A stretch of DNA of 64,000 nucleotides from Priestia aryabhattai (lineage in GTDB: Bacteria; Bacillota; Bacilli; Bacillales; Bacillaceae_H). The notes under the pieces were generated by a model. The model did not search any database, was not told the DNA's origin, and saw only the letters and a program-made list of their open reading frames with translations. Below are positions 35,737 to 43,399 of the stretch, in pieces. The stretch covers positions 124,001-188,000 of the forward strand of contig NZ_JAMBOQ010000002.1 of the NCBI RefSeq assembly GCF_023715685.1, given 5' to 3'. Numbering within the stretch: the stretch's first letter is position 1; every line of letters begins with the position of its first letter. A program made the position numbers and the translations under genes.

Positions 35737-36276
35737 ATGTTTCCGAAATTAGAGACACACCGGTTGCTGTTAAGGGAGATTGTAGAAGACGATGCGGGTG
35801 AGATTTTAAGTTGTTTTTCTCATCCGAGCGTGTTGCGCTATTACGGGCAAAAACCTTTGGAAACGATTGATCAAGTGAAGCAGATCATTAAGAATTTTTC
35901 CAGAGGCTACGAAGAAAAGCAATTGATCAAATGGGGAATTCAGCTAAAAGGAAAAGAAAAGCTGATTGGAACAATAGGGTTTCAAGAGTGGTCTTCCCAA
36001 CATAAAAAAGCAAATGTAAGCTATGCTCTTTTTCCGGATTACTGGAACAAAGGGTACGCAATAGAAGCCGTTCATGAAGCGATTTCTTATGGGTTTAACG
36101 AACTTCACCTGAAGCGAATAGGAGCGGTTGTGTTTACGCAAAATAGTGGATCTATCACACTGTTAAGCAAAGTAGGATTTAAAAAAGAAGGTACGCTAAG
36201 AGAGTATATGTACCAAAACGATATCCCGTTTGACACATATATTTATTCTTTACTGCGCGGGGAAGCAAAGATATGA
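35737..36276 (+). CDS. GNAT family N-acetyltransferase (RimJ/RimL-like)
   Basis: A 179-residue GNAT protein. It begins MFPKLETHRLLLREIVEDDA, the typical RimJ/RimL-type start. It has KLIGTIGFQEW (beta4), ALFPDYWNKGYAIEAVHEAI (the acetyl-CoA-binding R/Q-x-x-G-x-G/A loop, here N-K-G-Y-A) and RIGAVVFTQNSGSITLLSKVGFKKEG in the C-terminal part. It should transfer an acetyl group to a protein N-terminus or small amine. The ATG at 35737 follows AGAGGGAAAA; the frame upstream lacks a site. Confidence 0.85.
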   Translation: MFPKLETHRLLLREIVEDDAGEILSCFSHPSVLRYYGQKPLETIDQVKQIIKNFSRGYEEKQLIKWGIQLKGKEKLIGTIGFQEWSSQHKKANVSYALFPDYWNKGYAIEAVHEAISYGFNELHLKRIGAVVFTQNSGSITLLSKVGFKKEGTLREYMYQNDIPFDTYIYSLLRGEAKI

Positions 36277-36286
36277 TTTTAAGCAC

Positions 36287-36317
36287 AAAAAGGAACATCG
36301 GCTAGATGTTCCTTTTT
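36287..36317. terminator. bidirectional terminator between convergent genes
   Basis: AAAAAGGAACATC and GATGTTCCTTTTT form a 13-bp stem; it serves the acetyltransferase and azoreductase genes. Confidence 0.85.
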
Positions 36318-36327
36318 GCTTTTTTTA

Positions 36328-36963
36328 TTAGAAAGTACGTGCAGCTTCTTTAGCGCGAGCAATACCGTCTTCTTTAATTTCTTGTGCTTTGTCTGGCATT
36401 GCAGCTTGTCCTTCTACAAATAGGCTTCCGATAGAAGGAACACCGAAGAAGTTCATCATAATGCGCATATAGCGGTGGCCCATTTCTAGTTCACCAGCAG
36501 GACCGCGAGAGTAGATACCGCCGTTTGCTTGAATATGATACGCCTTTTTATCTGTTAATAGACCAACAGAACCTTCTTCTGTATATTTAAATGATTTTCC
36601 AGCTACTGCTACAGCATCTAAGTAAGCTTTCATTACTGGTGGAAATGAGAAGTTCCACATTGGCGTAACAAATACATATTTGTCTGCTTGAGCAAATTGA
36701 TCACTTAACTCGTTTAAACGAGCAACTTTGCGCTGTTCTTCAGGAGTAAGTGCGTCAAATTCTGCGCCGCTTCCAAGTTTGCCCCATCCGCTAAATACAT
36801 CGCCGTCGATGTGAGGGATATGTTCATTGTATAAATTAACATGAACAACCTCATCCGTTGGGTTTACTTCTTTATACTCATTAATGAATGCATCTCCCGC
36901 AGCCATACCGAATGATTGCGTTGCATCGTTAGGGTTTGCTGTAATATATAATACTTTTGCCAT
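36328..36963 (-). CDS. azoR: FMN-dependent NADH azoreductase (AzoR family)
   Basis: A 211-residue flavodoxin-fold oxidoreductase. It starts [19 protein letters not shown], the FMN-phosphate-binding loop. [21 protein letters not shown] (about residues 94-114) is the FMN-binding P-M-x-N-F block. [23 protein letters not shown] (about 145-167) is also characteristic. Such enzymes reduce azo compounds and quinones by two electrons, protecting thiols. ATG at 36963 with AAAGGTG is preferred to the GTG at 36975. Its upstream region contains two copies of an operator-like 18-bp motif. Confidence 0.9.
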   Translation of the reverse strand: MAKVLYITANPNDATQSFGMAAGDAFINEYKEVNPTDEVVHVNLYNEHIPHIDGDVFSGWGKLGSGAEFDALTPEEQRKVARLNELSDQFAQADKYVFVTPMWNFSFPPVMKAYLDAVAVAGKSFKYTEEGSVGLLTDKKAYHIQANGGIYSRGPAGELEMGHRYMRIMMNFFGVPSIGSLFVEGQAAMPDKAQEIKEDGIARAKEAARTF

Positions 36964-37041
36964 AATTCTTTTCACCTTTCTGTCTTCAATATATAAAGTG
37001 TTGCTTAATGAATTAAAGATAACATGTTCGAAAACATCTAC

Positions 37042-37059
37042 TACGTTATTAATAGTAAC
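37042..37059 (-). promoter_or_regulatory. operator-like motif, copy 1, upstream of azoR
   Basis: TACGTTATTAATAGTAAC, identical to copy 2 at 37259. Read on the other strand it is GTTACTATTAATAACGTA, close to the TTACTATT..AAGTAA type of site that I recall for the HxlR-family repressor YodB. It lies 79-96 bases before the azoreductase start. Confidence 0.6.
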
Positions 37060-37258
37060 TTACGTGATAAATTTAGTCAAAGGTTTTTTATCGGCTTTTA
37101 TCAAGTTTACAATTTTTTAAGGAGATTACGCTTTTTTGTTTTGTGATTAAATCCTTTATTAATAAGGGGATATTTGGTTTTGAAACGTAATTTTAAACAT
37201 TATGTTTTTAGGGAAGGTAGATCATTAAAAAACGAAAAAAACATACATTTAGATAACC

Positions 37259-37276
37259 TACGTTATTAATAGTAAC
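37259..37276 (-). promoter_or_regulatory. operator-like motif, copy 2
   Basis: A perfect 18-bp repeat of the motif at 37042, in the same orientation and 217 bp away. It lies in the 470-bp gap 36964-37433, which otherwise shows only promoter-like AT-rich sequence. Confidence 0.6.
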
Positions 37277-37387
37277 AAATAATAACAGCATTTAAGCTTT
37301 CGTTTAAGATGTATTTTCAGCATAAAACAAGCCGAAAGGTGATGATTATTTCAAGGGAAATATAAGGTAGTGAAGAGGAGAGAAAAG

Positions 37388-37419
37388 AAAAAGACCTCGG
37401 TCAGCTTCGAGGTCTTTTT
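37388..37419 (-). terminator. intrinsic terminator of the second azoreductase gene
   Basis: AAAAAGACCTCG and CGAGGTCTTTTT form a 12-bp stem with an 8-base loop. Confidence 0.85.
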
Positions 37420-37433
37420 AATATTTATTGAGT

Positions 37434-38069
37434 TTAAAACGTTTTGGCCATTGAATGCGCTTTTTGGATGGCGTCTTCTTTAATTTGGGGAATTTGATCT
37501 GGGAACTTTACTTGCCCTTCAATAATAATGCTTTCAAACGCTTCGATTCCAAAGAAGTCCATCATAATTTCTAAGTAGCGGTGACCCATTTCTCTTGCCA
37601 TTTCAGGGCCTTCTGAATACACGTCTCCGCGGGATTGAATGTGAATTGCTTTTTTTCCTTTGAGCAATCCCTGTGCGCCTTCTTTTGTATATGTAAAGGT
37701 TTTACCTGACACGGTAATCGCATCAATGTACGTTTTCATAATCGCAGGAACAGAGAAATTCCACATTGGCGTGACAAAAATATATTTGTCCGCGAGTACG
37801 AACTGTCCGCCCAACTCAGCTAATCGTCCGACTTTTAATCGTTCATCTGTTGATAAATCCTGGATGGAAGAGTGAGAACGAAGCTTTTTCCATCCGTTAA
37901 ATACGTCTGCATCTAAGTATGGAATATCTGCTTGATATAAATCTAAATGCACCACATCATCTTCTGGATGTGTTTGCTTATATACGTCAATAAATTCTTT
38001 CCCTACAGCCATGCTAAGCGATTCGTCTTCAGCTAAAGGGTGTGCAGTAATATAGAGAACATTTGCCAT
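37434..38069 (-). CDS. azoR: FMN-dependent NADH azoreductase (AzoR family), second copy
   Basis: A 211-residue paralog of the 36328 protein. It begins MANVLYITAHPLAEDESLS and has [21 protein letters not shown] for FMN binding and IQSRGDVYSEGPEMAREMGHRYL. The two are roughly half identical by eye. It lies 40 bases downstream of an HxlR-family regulator gene on the same strand and is probably co-transcribed with it. Quinone or azo reduction is expected. I use the ATG at 38069, behind AAAGGATGA. Confidence 0.9.
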   Translation of the reverse strand: MANVLYITAHPLAEDESLSMAVGKEFIDVYKQTHPEDDVVHLDLYQADIPYLDADVFNGWKKLRSHSSIQDLSTDERLKVGRLAELGGQFVLADKYIFVTPMWNFSVPAIMKTYIDAITVSGKTFTYTKEGAQGLLKGKKAIHIQSRGDVYSEGPEMAREMGHRYLEIMMDFFGIEAFESIIIEGQVKFPDQIPQIKEDAIQKAHSMAKTF

Positions 38070-38109
38070 GATGCTCATCCTTTCTATGGAGTAATTTTAA
38101 TAACACAAA

Positions 38110-38427
38110 CTAATCTTGGACCCAGCTTTCTGCCCACTGGCTAATCGGTCCTAATATTTTACCTAACTCTGTTCCTTTTTGAGTCAGCGAATATTCAGAA
38201 CGAATAGGGCGATCCGGAATGACATTTCGGACAACGATTCCGTGGTCTTCAAGCTCTTTAATCCGTTCTGTCAACAGCCTTCTGCTTAAGGCTGGTATAC
38301 TTTCGTTTAATTCACTAAAGCGTTTAGGACCGCTCATAAGCACATAAATGATTAATCCTGTCCACTTCTTGCCAATCAGTTCGAAACTTTTTTCTACTTT
38401 AGGTTGAATATCTTTTGGTTCGTCCAT
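38110..38427 (-). CDS. HxlR family transcriptional regulator (YodB-like) without cysteine
   Basis: A 105-residue winged-helix repressor. The family core is clear: FELIGKKWTGLIIYVLMSGPKRFSEL (about residues 15-40), then IPALSRRLLTERIKELEDHGIV (recognition helix, about 45-66) and the wing RPIRSEYSLTQKGTEL. YodB and CatR sense quinones and diamide through a Cys at position 6-7; this protein has no Cys at all, reading DEPKDIQPKVEKSF there. It therefore cannot use that thiol switch. It precedes azoR in an operon. GAAGGAGGATACGTA precedes the ATG. Confidence 0.85.
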   Translation of the reverse strand: MDEPKDIQPKVEKSFELIGKKWTGLIIYVLMSGPKRFSELNESIPALSRRLLTERIKELEDHGIVVRNVIPDRPIRSEYSLTQKGTELGKILGPISQWAESWVQD

Positions 38428-38463
38428 ATTACGTATCCTCCTTCAAACAATATGGATGAAAAA

Positions 38464-38485
38464 TAACTTATGCATTTATTGTAAC
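38464..38485 (-). promoter_or_regulatory. possible operator upstream of the HxlR-type gene
   Basis: Read on the minus strand the site begins GTTACAATAAATGCAT and shares the GTTAC-W-AT-W-AAT core with the two azoR-upstream motifs. It lies about 37-58 bases before the regulator's start codon, which suggests autoregulation by the same protein. Confidence 0.35.
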
Positions 38486-38647
38486 AGAAAAAGCGTAAAA
38501 ACATGTGGAAACTTTGGATGAAGCAGGGTGAAATGAATAATTCCACTAGTATTTGTACCGTGCTGCTAGCTTATTAGAAATTTTTCACACATAGGCTTGT
38601 CACAACATACGATGTACGAATTTAGTTTAAGAAAAGGTGGTATGAGC

Positions 38648-38890
38648 ATGTCAGGAGTTATTAACATCTGTAACACGAGAATTAATGGTATGGCAAGAAA
38701 CGGATCGATGAATTTTGGAGAAGTTCTTCACAACGGACACACAGCGGATGTTAAATCTGTTGGAATCAACTCAACATATGGAGACATTTCAGCTGCTTGT
38801 GCGCGAATGAAAAACACAAATATGGATGCAGATATATTTGATCAAACGGCTGTTGCGAATATTGATGGGGTATATGGAAATCAGCTATAA
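38648..38890 (+). CDS. GerPA/GerPF-like spore germination protein
   Basis: An 80-residue protein. It has the family layout of small GerP proteins: a short beta segment (SGVINICNTRI), N-G-S-M-N-F-G near residue 20, KSVGINSTYGD near 40, and the C-terminal D-x-D-x-x-D-Q motif (DADIFDQTAV). GerP proteins sit in the spore coat and help germinants reach their receptors. AAAAGGTGG is 7 bases from the ATG at 38648; the ATG at 38642 is a close alternative. It stands alone rather than in a gerPABCDEF operon. Confidence 0.65.
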   Translation: MSGVINICNTRINGMARNGSMNFGEVLHNGHTADVKSVGINSTYGDISAACARMKNTNMDADIFDQTAVANIDGVYGNQL

Positions 38891-38897
38891 AAGGGAG

Positions 38898-38933
38898 GCT
38901 GCTTATAACACATGAAGTTGTAAGCAGCTTTTT
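38898..38933 (+). terminator. intrinsic terminator of the GerPA-like gene
   Basis: GCTGCTTATAAC and GTTGTAAGCAGC form the stem with a 7-base loop, followed by five T residues. Confidence 0.8.
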
Positions 38934-39105
38934 CATGTTGGTGAGTAGGACATTTATTTATGATAAGAGAATGTTTTGTTAATTAAATAGAACGACCTAC
39001 AAAAGTTCGCGAATCTATTATATACGCCTTTTCTAAAACTTTTTATATATAATACAAGCACCTTGTCACTTATTGAATAGTATATAGGAGAAAAACAAAG
39101 AAAGG

Positions 39106-40806
39106 ATGATTAAAATAGACTCGTATAAATACTACTACAACCCTGAAGATGGAAAGTATTATATTAGAAAGAAAAAAAATAGTCCACATTCCTTAAAAAA
39201 ACTCAAAGACAAACTTAATAAGTCAAAGGATAAAAAGGATAGAAAAGATAAAACGCGTAAAGGGAATAAAGGGAATAGGTCAGGCGATGCAACTAATAAA
39301 GTGAATAAATCCCACGACAAAGCTAATACAGCGAATGAAGCGAATAAATCCCACGACAAAGCTAACACAGTGAATGAAATGAATAAATCCCACGACAGAG
39401 CTAACACAGTGAATGAAATGAATAAACCCCACGACAGAGCTAACACAGTGAATGAAATGAATAAACCCCACGACAGAGCTAACACAGCGAATGAAATGAA
39501 TAAATTCCATGACAAAGCTGAAACAGCGAATGAAATGAATAAATTAGATGAAAAAATGAGTAAAGTTGATCAAACAGACCATTCATTATATAAAATGAGC
39601 ATAAAAAATAATCACAAACATCCTATTAAAGTTAGTATCATTATGCCCACTTATAATAAATATCATCAAACTTCTCTTTCACTTTACGGTTTATCAAAAC
39701 AAACGTTTTCCCACGCTGAGTATGAAGTCATTCTAATAGATGATGCTTCTTCTGATAACACTTCTGATATTTTAAAAGAAGTGGATGTCCCGTTCAAATT
39801 TAAATATATTCAAATGAAACAAAATAAAGGGCGTTCCTCAGTACGTAATATAGGAATTAATCATGCTGAAGGAGATCTTTTAATCTTTTTAGATGGAGAA
39901 ATGCTAGCTCCTCCTTCTTTTATTGAAAATCATTATAAACATCATATGCACGAATCAAATCTTGTGGTTACCGGAGCCATGCATTATGAGGGAGTCTACA
40001 CGTTTATTATGCCAGACTATAATGAAGATCAAATGGCTCATTTAAAAGAACTAGTAAATAACGATGCTGAGTATAGAAGATTGTATGAAAACTATGAGCA
40101 GACGAAGCAGCATTCAAATGGTCCTTGCCCTCTTGTAACAAAAGAAGATATTGATACAAACCGTTTTCAGCGTTTATCATTTCCTAATCGCTATTTCCTT
40201 AACAGCGGGCTAAAACATTTCGGAGAGCGACTTGAGGGATTTACGCTACCTTATATTGCATTTTTAAGTGGAAATGTATCAGTAAGAAAAGCGCAATTAA
40301 AGAAATCCGGCTATTTTGATGAGACTTTTGTCGGCTACGGGGCAGAAGACTGGGAACTTGGATATCGATTGTATAAAAATGGCGTGCAGTTTGTTTTAGA
40401 TCCCTCTACAGTTGCTTATCATCAAGAACATGGGATATCTAAGCGGAAAGTGAAAGAACAATGGGGTAATCACTATCGTTTTGTGAAAAAACATCCAAAT
40501 ATAGACGTTCTTATTCTATCTCTTGAATGGAAAGAGCTTCCGTTTATGCATCTGCATCAAACACTAGTTGAATATAACCAACTGGAGGAACGTTTTCCTG
40601 ACGAATATAATGAACTTAAACATGCTTTTCGCGTCATGCTTTTTAGAATTATTGAATATTTAAATAATGGACAGCCTGTGACGAAACTTTACGATCTTCC
40701 TGGAGGCTCAGAGGAAAGAATAAAAATTCATCAGCAGTTTGAAACGCTGCGTCCTCGCGGATTTGACTACTTGGCGAGTTCTTTTGAACAAATCTATTAC
40801 CTTTAG
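39106..40806 (+). CDS. family 2 glycosyltransferase with repetitive N-terminal region
   Basis: A 566-residue protein. The first 160 residues are low-complexity: YKYYYNPEDGKYYIRKKKN, a Lys-rich stretch, then six 13-residue repeats of the type NKSHDKANTVNEM. The catalytic GT-A domain follows: VSIIMPTYNKYHQTSLSLYG (about 182-201), VILIDDASSDNTSD, GRSVRNIG-like NKGRSSVRNIGINHAEGDLLIFLDGE (about 245-270, with LDGE at the DxD position). FVGYGAEDWELGYRLYKNGVQF (about 405-426) is the galactosyltransferase-type acceptor region. It probably glycosylates a surface or spore polymer. The repeats look disordered and may vary between strains. Confidence 0.85.
   Translation: MIKIDSYKYYYNPEDGKYYIRKKKNSPHSLKKLKDKLNKSKDKKDRKDKTRKGNKGNRSGDATNKVNKSHDKANTANEANKSHDKANTVNEMNKSHDRANTVNEMNKPHDRANTVNEMNKPHDRANTANEMNKFHDKAETANEMNKLDEKMSKVDQTDHSLYKMSIKNNHKHPIKVSIIMPTYNKYHQTSLSLYGLSKQTFSHAEYEVILIDDASSDNTSDILKEVDVPFKFKYIQMKQNKGRSSVRNIGINHAEGDLLIFLDGEMLAPPSFIENHYKHHMHESNLVVTGAMHYEGVYTFIMPDYNEDQMAHLKELVNNDAEYRRLYENYEQTKQHSNGPCPLVTKEDIDTNRFQRLSFPNRYFLNSGLKHFGERLEGFTLPYIAFLSGNVSVRKAQLKKSGYFDETFVGYGAEDWELGYRLYKNGVQFVLDPSTVAYHQEHGISKRKVKEQWGNHYRFVKKHPNIDVLILSLEWKELPFMHLHQTLVEYNQLEERFPDEYNELKHAFRVMLFRIIEYLNNGQPVTKLYDLPGGSEERIKIHQQFETLRPRGFDYLASSFEQIYYL
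39304..39537 (+). repeat. 39-bp in-frame tandem repeat, six units
   Basis: Six consecutive 39-bp units each start AATAAA-Y-YCC-A-Y-GACA and encode 13 residues. Units 2-5 differ at only one to three bases, so recent slippage or unequal crossing-over is likely. The unit length is a multiple of three, so changes in copy number keep the frame. Confidence 0.9.
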
Positions 40807-40863
40807 TGGTTATTGCATTCAGAAGAAAGTATAACATTACCTCGTGAAAATTGTCTCGTCGTA

Positions 40864-40899
40864 AAACCCCTCAACTTACGCAAATCAATTGAGGGGTTT
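40864..40899 (+). terminator. intrinsic terminator of the glycosyltransferase gene
   Basis: AAACCCCTCAA and TTGAGGGGTTT form an 11-bp stem. It lies 35 bases upstream of the deacetylase start and shows that the two genes are separate transcripts. Confidence 0.8.
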
Positions 40900-40933
40900 A
40901 TTTCTATATCTATTTTATATAAGGGGAGAAAAC

Positions 40934-41554
40934 ATGAACCAAAATTCACCAAAGTATGTTGCGTTAACGTTTGATGATGGACCCTCAGCTTACACGGCTG
41001 CTATTTTAAAAATTCTAAAAAGATATAATGTACGTGCGACATTTTTTGTCGTAGGTTCAGAAGCGGAAAAATTTCCAAAGTTGATCCGACGTATTCATAG
41101 AGAAAAGCACGTAATTGGAAATCATACGTGGAGTCATCCTAATATCACAACGCTTTCTAAGCGTGAATTGTGGAAAGAAATTACTTCTACAAATGTTCAA
41201 ATAGAGAAAATAATAGGTTATTCTCCAAAGCTATTTCGTCCACCTTACAGTTCAATAAATGATACAACTCTTGCTGCTATTAAGGAATTGGGAATGACGT
41301 CTGTTCTATGGAATGTAGATAGTCAGGATTGGCGTGAAGAAGATCCATTGGCCATCTATCAACATACTATTAAAAACCTAAAAGAAAAGAATCTTATTGT
41401 CATGCACGATGGGGACCGATACGGCAGCGGAGCGAGGGATCACATTGTTACTTCATTGCCGAAACTTATTAAGTATTTAATAAAGAACGATTATCGTTTT
41501 ATAACGGTTCCTGAATTTCACCAAGTGGCATACAAGATCGAAGGATGGTCTTAA
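40934..41554 (+). CDS. polysaccharide deacetylase (NodB domain)
   Basis: A 206-residue carbohydrate esterase family 4 enzyme. Motif 1 TFDDGPS (about residues 12-18), motif 2 HTWSHPNITTLS (H-S/T-x-x-H, about 64), motif 3 RPPYSSIN (about 102), motif 4 SQDWRE (about 130) and motif 5 IVMHDG (about 156) are all present. They give the metal triad and catalytic base. Such enzymes remove acetyl groups from peptidoglycan GlcNAc/MurNAc or chitin-like polymers. No signal peptide is visible from the ATG at 40934 (behind AAGGGGAGAAAAC), which is unusual for an extracellular enzyme. Confidence 0.88.
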   Translation: MNQNSPKYVALTFDDGPSAYTAAILKILKRYNVRATFFVVGSEAEKFPKLIRRIHREKHVIGNHTWSHPNITTLSKRELWKEITSTNVQIEKIIGYSPKLFRPPYSSINDTTLAAIKELGMTSVLWNVDSQDWREEDPLAIYQHTIKNLKEKNLIVMHDGDRYGSGARDHIVTSLPKLIKYLIKNDYRFITVPEFHQVAYKIEGWS

Positions 41555-41598
41555 GCCAAAAATTATTCGTGAAATTGGTTATTAGCGAGGAAAAAGCC

Positions 41599-41631
41599 AA
41601 AAAGGGAATGGTTCTTAGCCATTCCTTTTTT
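41599..41631 (+). terminator. intrinsic terminator of the deacetylase gene
   Basis: AAAAAGGGAATGG and CCATTCCTTTTTT form a 13-bp stem with a 7-base loop. Confidence 0.85.
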
Positions 41632-41897
41632 ATATTATGAAACGGAATAAAATCGACAAGGATTACGTGTGCTAAATTATAGAAAGACTAGATAGAGAAA
41701 AGTGTTTGAGAAATGAGGAGTTTGCGATGAGAGTAGTATGAAAGTATTTCATCTTATAGAGGGATTGGTTGTTAGAAGATGCTTTATCTACAGCATACGT
41801 TCAAAATAAATAAAATTGGTAAATAATGAATCTTTTTTGCCCATGGCTCGTAGTAGTAAGTAGATTCATTATTTTGATGAGGAAAAGAGGTAGTACA
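41632..41897. other. intergenic region before lemA
   Basis: GAGGAG before an ATG at about 41727 opens only four codons, so it is not a usable gene. Promoter elements for the LemA gene should lie here. Nothing else is supported. Confidence 0.4.
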
Positions 41898-42467
41898 TTG
41901 AAAAACAAAGGTTTGATCGCTACGCTCATTGGGGTAGCGATTGTTGTGATTTACGGAGTTAGCTCTTACAATAGCTTCGTTAGCGCAGAGGAAAATGTAG
42001 ATAATAAATTTTCCCAAGTAGATAATCAATTAAAAAGACGCTCTGATTTAATTCCTAACTTAGTGGAAACTGTAAAAGGCTATGCTAAGCATGAGCAGGA
42101 AGCAATTGACTCAGTAACTCAGGCAAGAGCGCAGTTAGCTGGAGCTAAAACTCCTGAGGACAAAGCAGACGCTGATCAACAATTAAGCGGCGCATTAAAC
42201 CGCTTGCTTGTAGTGGTCGAAAAGTACCCGGATTTAAAAGCTAACGAAAACTTCAGAAGTTTAATGGATAGCTTAGAAGGAACGGAAAACCGACTCGCTG
42301 TAGCGCGTAAAGACTATAACGATGAAGTCACACAATATAATAAATCCGTTAAGAGATTTCCTAAAAATATGTTAGCGCGTACGTTTGGCTTTGATAAAAA
42401 ACCATATTTTGAAGTAACAAATGAAGAAAAAGAAGCGCCGAAAGTTGATTTTGGGAGCGATAAATGA
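41898..42467 (+). CDS. LemA family protein
   Basis: A 190-residue membrane-anchored protein. An N-terminal helix (LKNKGLIATLIGVAIVVIYG) is followed by the LemA signature: YNSFVSAEENVDNKFSQVDNQLKRRSDLIPNLVETVKGYAKHE (about residues 25-68). YPDLKANENFRSLMDSLEGTENRLAVARKDYNDEV near 110 and FPKNMLARTFGFDKKPYFE follow. The product is a helical bundle facing outside. TTG at 41898 with AGAGGTAGTACA is the natural start. It overlaps the TPM gene, its usual partner. The function of LemA is poorly known; it is tied to envelope maintenance. Confidence 0.88.
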   Translation: MKNKGLIATLIGVAIVVIYGVSSYNSFVSAEENVDNKFSQVDNQLKRRSDLIPNLVETVKGYAKHEQEAIDSVTQARAQLAGAKTPEDKADADQQLSGALNRLLVVVEKYPDLKANENFRSLMDSLEGTENRLAVARKDYNDEVTQYNKSVKRFPKNMLARTFGFDKKPYFEVTNEEKEAPKVDFGSDK

Positions 42468-43228
42468 TGAAATTCCTAGCTTCGTTTGCTTTATTATTGT
42501 CTCTTTTATGTAATACAGTAAGCGTTGCTTTTGCTGCACCTGATATTCCGAATCCGGTAGGCGATATTTACGTTCAAGATTTTGCTCATCTGTTAAACGA
42601 CCAGGAAAAAGCTGAAATGAATCAAATGGGCAAAAAGTTAGATGATGAAACCAAAGCTCAAGTAGCTATTCTTACCGTGAATTCATTAGGTGATTCAGAT
42701 CTAGAAGAGTACGCAAATGAAGCTTTTCGAAAGTACAAACTCGGTGATAAAAAGCTGAATAATGGCGTTCTTATTTTACTTGCTAAAGAGGAACAGAAAA
42801 TTCGGATTGAAGTAGGATACGGGTTAGAAGGAGCTATTACCGATATCAAATCTGGAGAAATTTTGGACTCTTATGCCATTCCTAACTTAAAAAATGACAA
42901 ATACGATATGGCTCTAGAAAGTACATACAAAGCTGTTTATAACCAAGTCGTGAAAGAGTATGATTTAGGAAAAGATTTCGAACAAAAAGTGCCAAAAGCA
43001 TCCGCTTCCTCTGATAGCGGTGTTCATTTAACAACACTTCAAACGCTGCTGATTGCAGCCGTTATTGTGGGCTTGCTTATAGTCGACTTCGTCTTTTTTA
43101 AAGGAGCGATTACTCAATTTCTGCTAAACTTCCTTGTAATGTTTGGAGGAAGAGGCGGAGGAGGCGGTAGCGGTCCTCGCGGAGGCGGTGGGGGAAGCTC
43201 TGGAGGCGGTGGAGCGAGCCGAGGCTAG
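42464..43228 (+). CDS. TPM domain protein (YgcG family) with glycine-rich tail
   Basis: A 254-residue exported membrane protein. Signal peptide MMKFLASFALLLSLLCNTVSVAFAA; TPM domain from NPVGDIYVQDFAHLLNDQEKAEMNQ to about residue 165, including IRIEVGYGLEGAITDIKSGEIL. A single transmembrane helix (about 187-210) and a glycine-rich tail follow. The ATG overlaps the LemA stop codon, so translation is coupled. TPM-LemA pairs are common and are thought to act together at the membrane. The TPM domain is named for a plant photosystem II repair phosphatase, but that activity is not established here. Confidence 0.87.
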   Translation: MMKFLASFALLLSLLCNTVSVAFAAPDIPNPVGDIYVQDFAHLLNDQEKAEMNQMGKKLDDETKAQVAILTVNSLGDSDLEEYANEAFRKYKLGDKKLNNGVLILLAKEEQKIRIEVGYGLEGAITDIKSGEILDSYAIPNLKNDKYDMALESTYKAVYNQVVKEYDLGKDFEQKVPKASASSDSGVHLTTLQTLLIAAVIVGLLIVDFVFFKGAITQFLLNFLVMFGGRGGGGGSGPRGGGGGSSGGGGASRG

Positions 43229-43246
43229 TAATAAAATAACGCAAAG

Positions 43247-43278
43247 AACCAAGCTGGTATAGAACTAGCTTGGTTTTT
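43247..43278 (+). terminator. intrinsic terminator of the lemA-TPM operon
   Basis: AACCAAGCT and AGCTTGGTT stem with an 11-base loop and a T run. Confidence 0.8.
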
Positions 43279-43399
43279 ATGTTTTTGTATTGGCTATATC
43301 TTAAAAAAATAGATTTTTTCCATTGTATAAGCATAATTAGAAAATTTAAGGGAACTAAGAAAAAAGTTAGAGATTTACAAATGAAAAGGAAGGTTTTGT

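Noticed and set aside
39159..39515. Minus-strand frame of 118 codons with repeated LSWGLFISFTVLA units
   Set aside because: It is the antisense shadow of the 39-bp tandem repeat in the glycosyltransferase; the repeats keep all six frames open.
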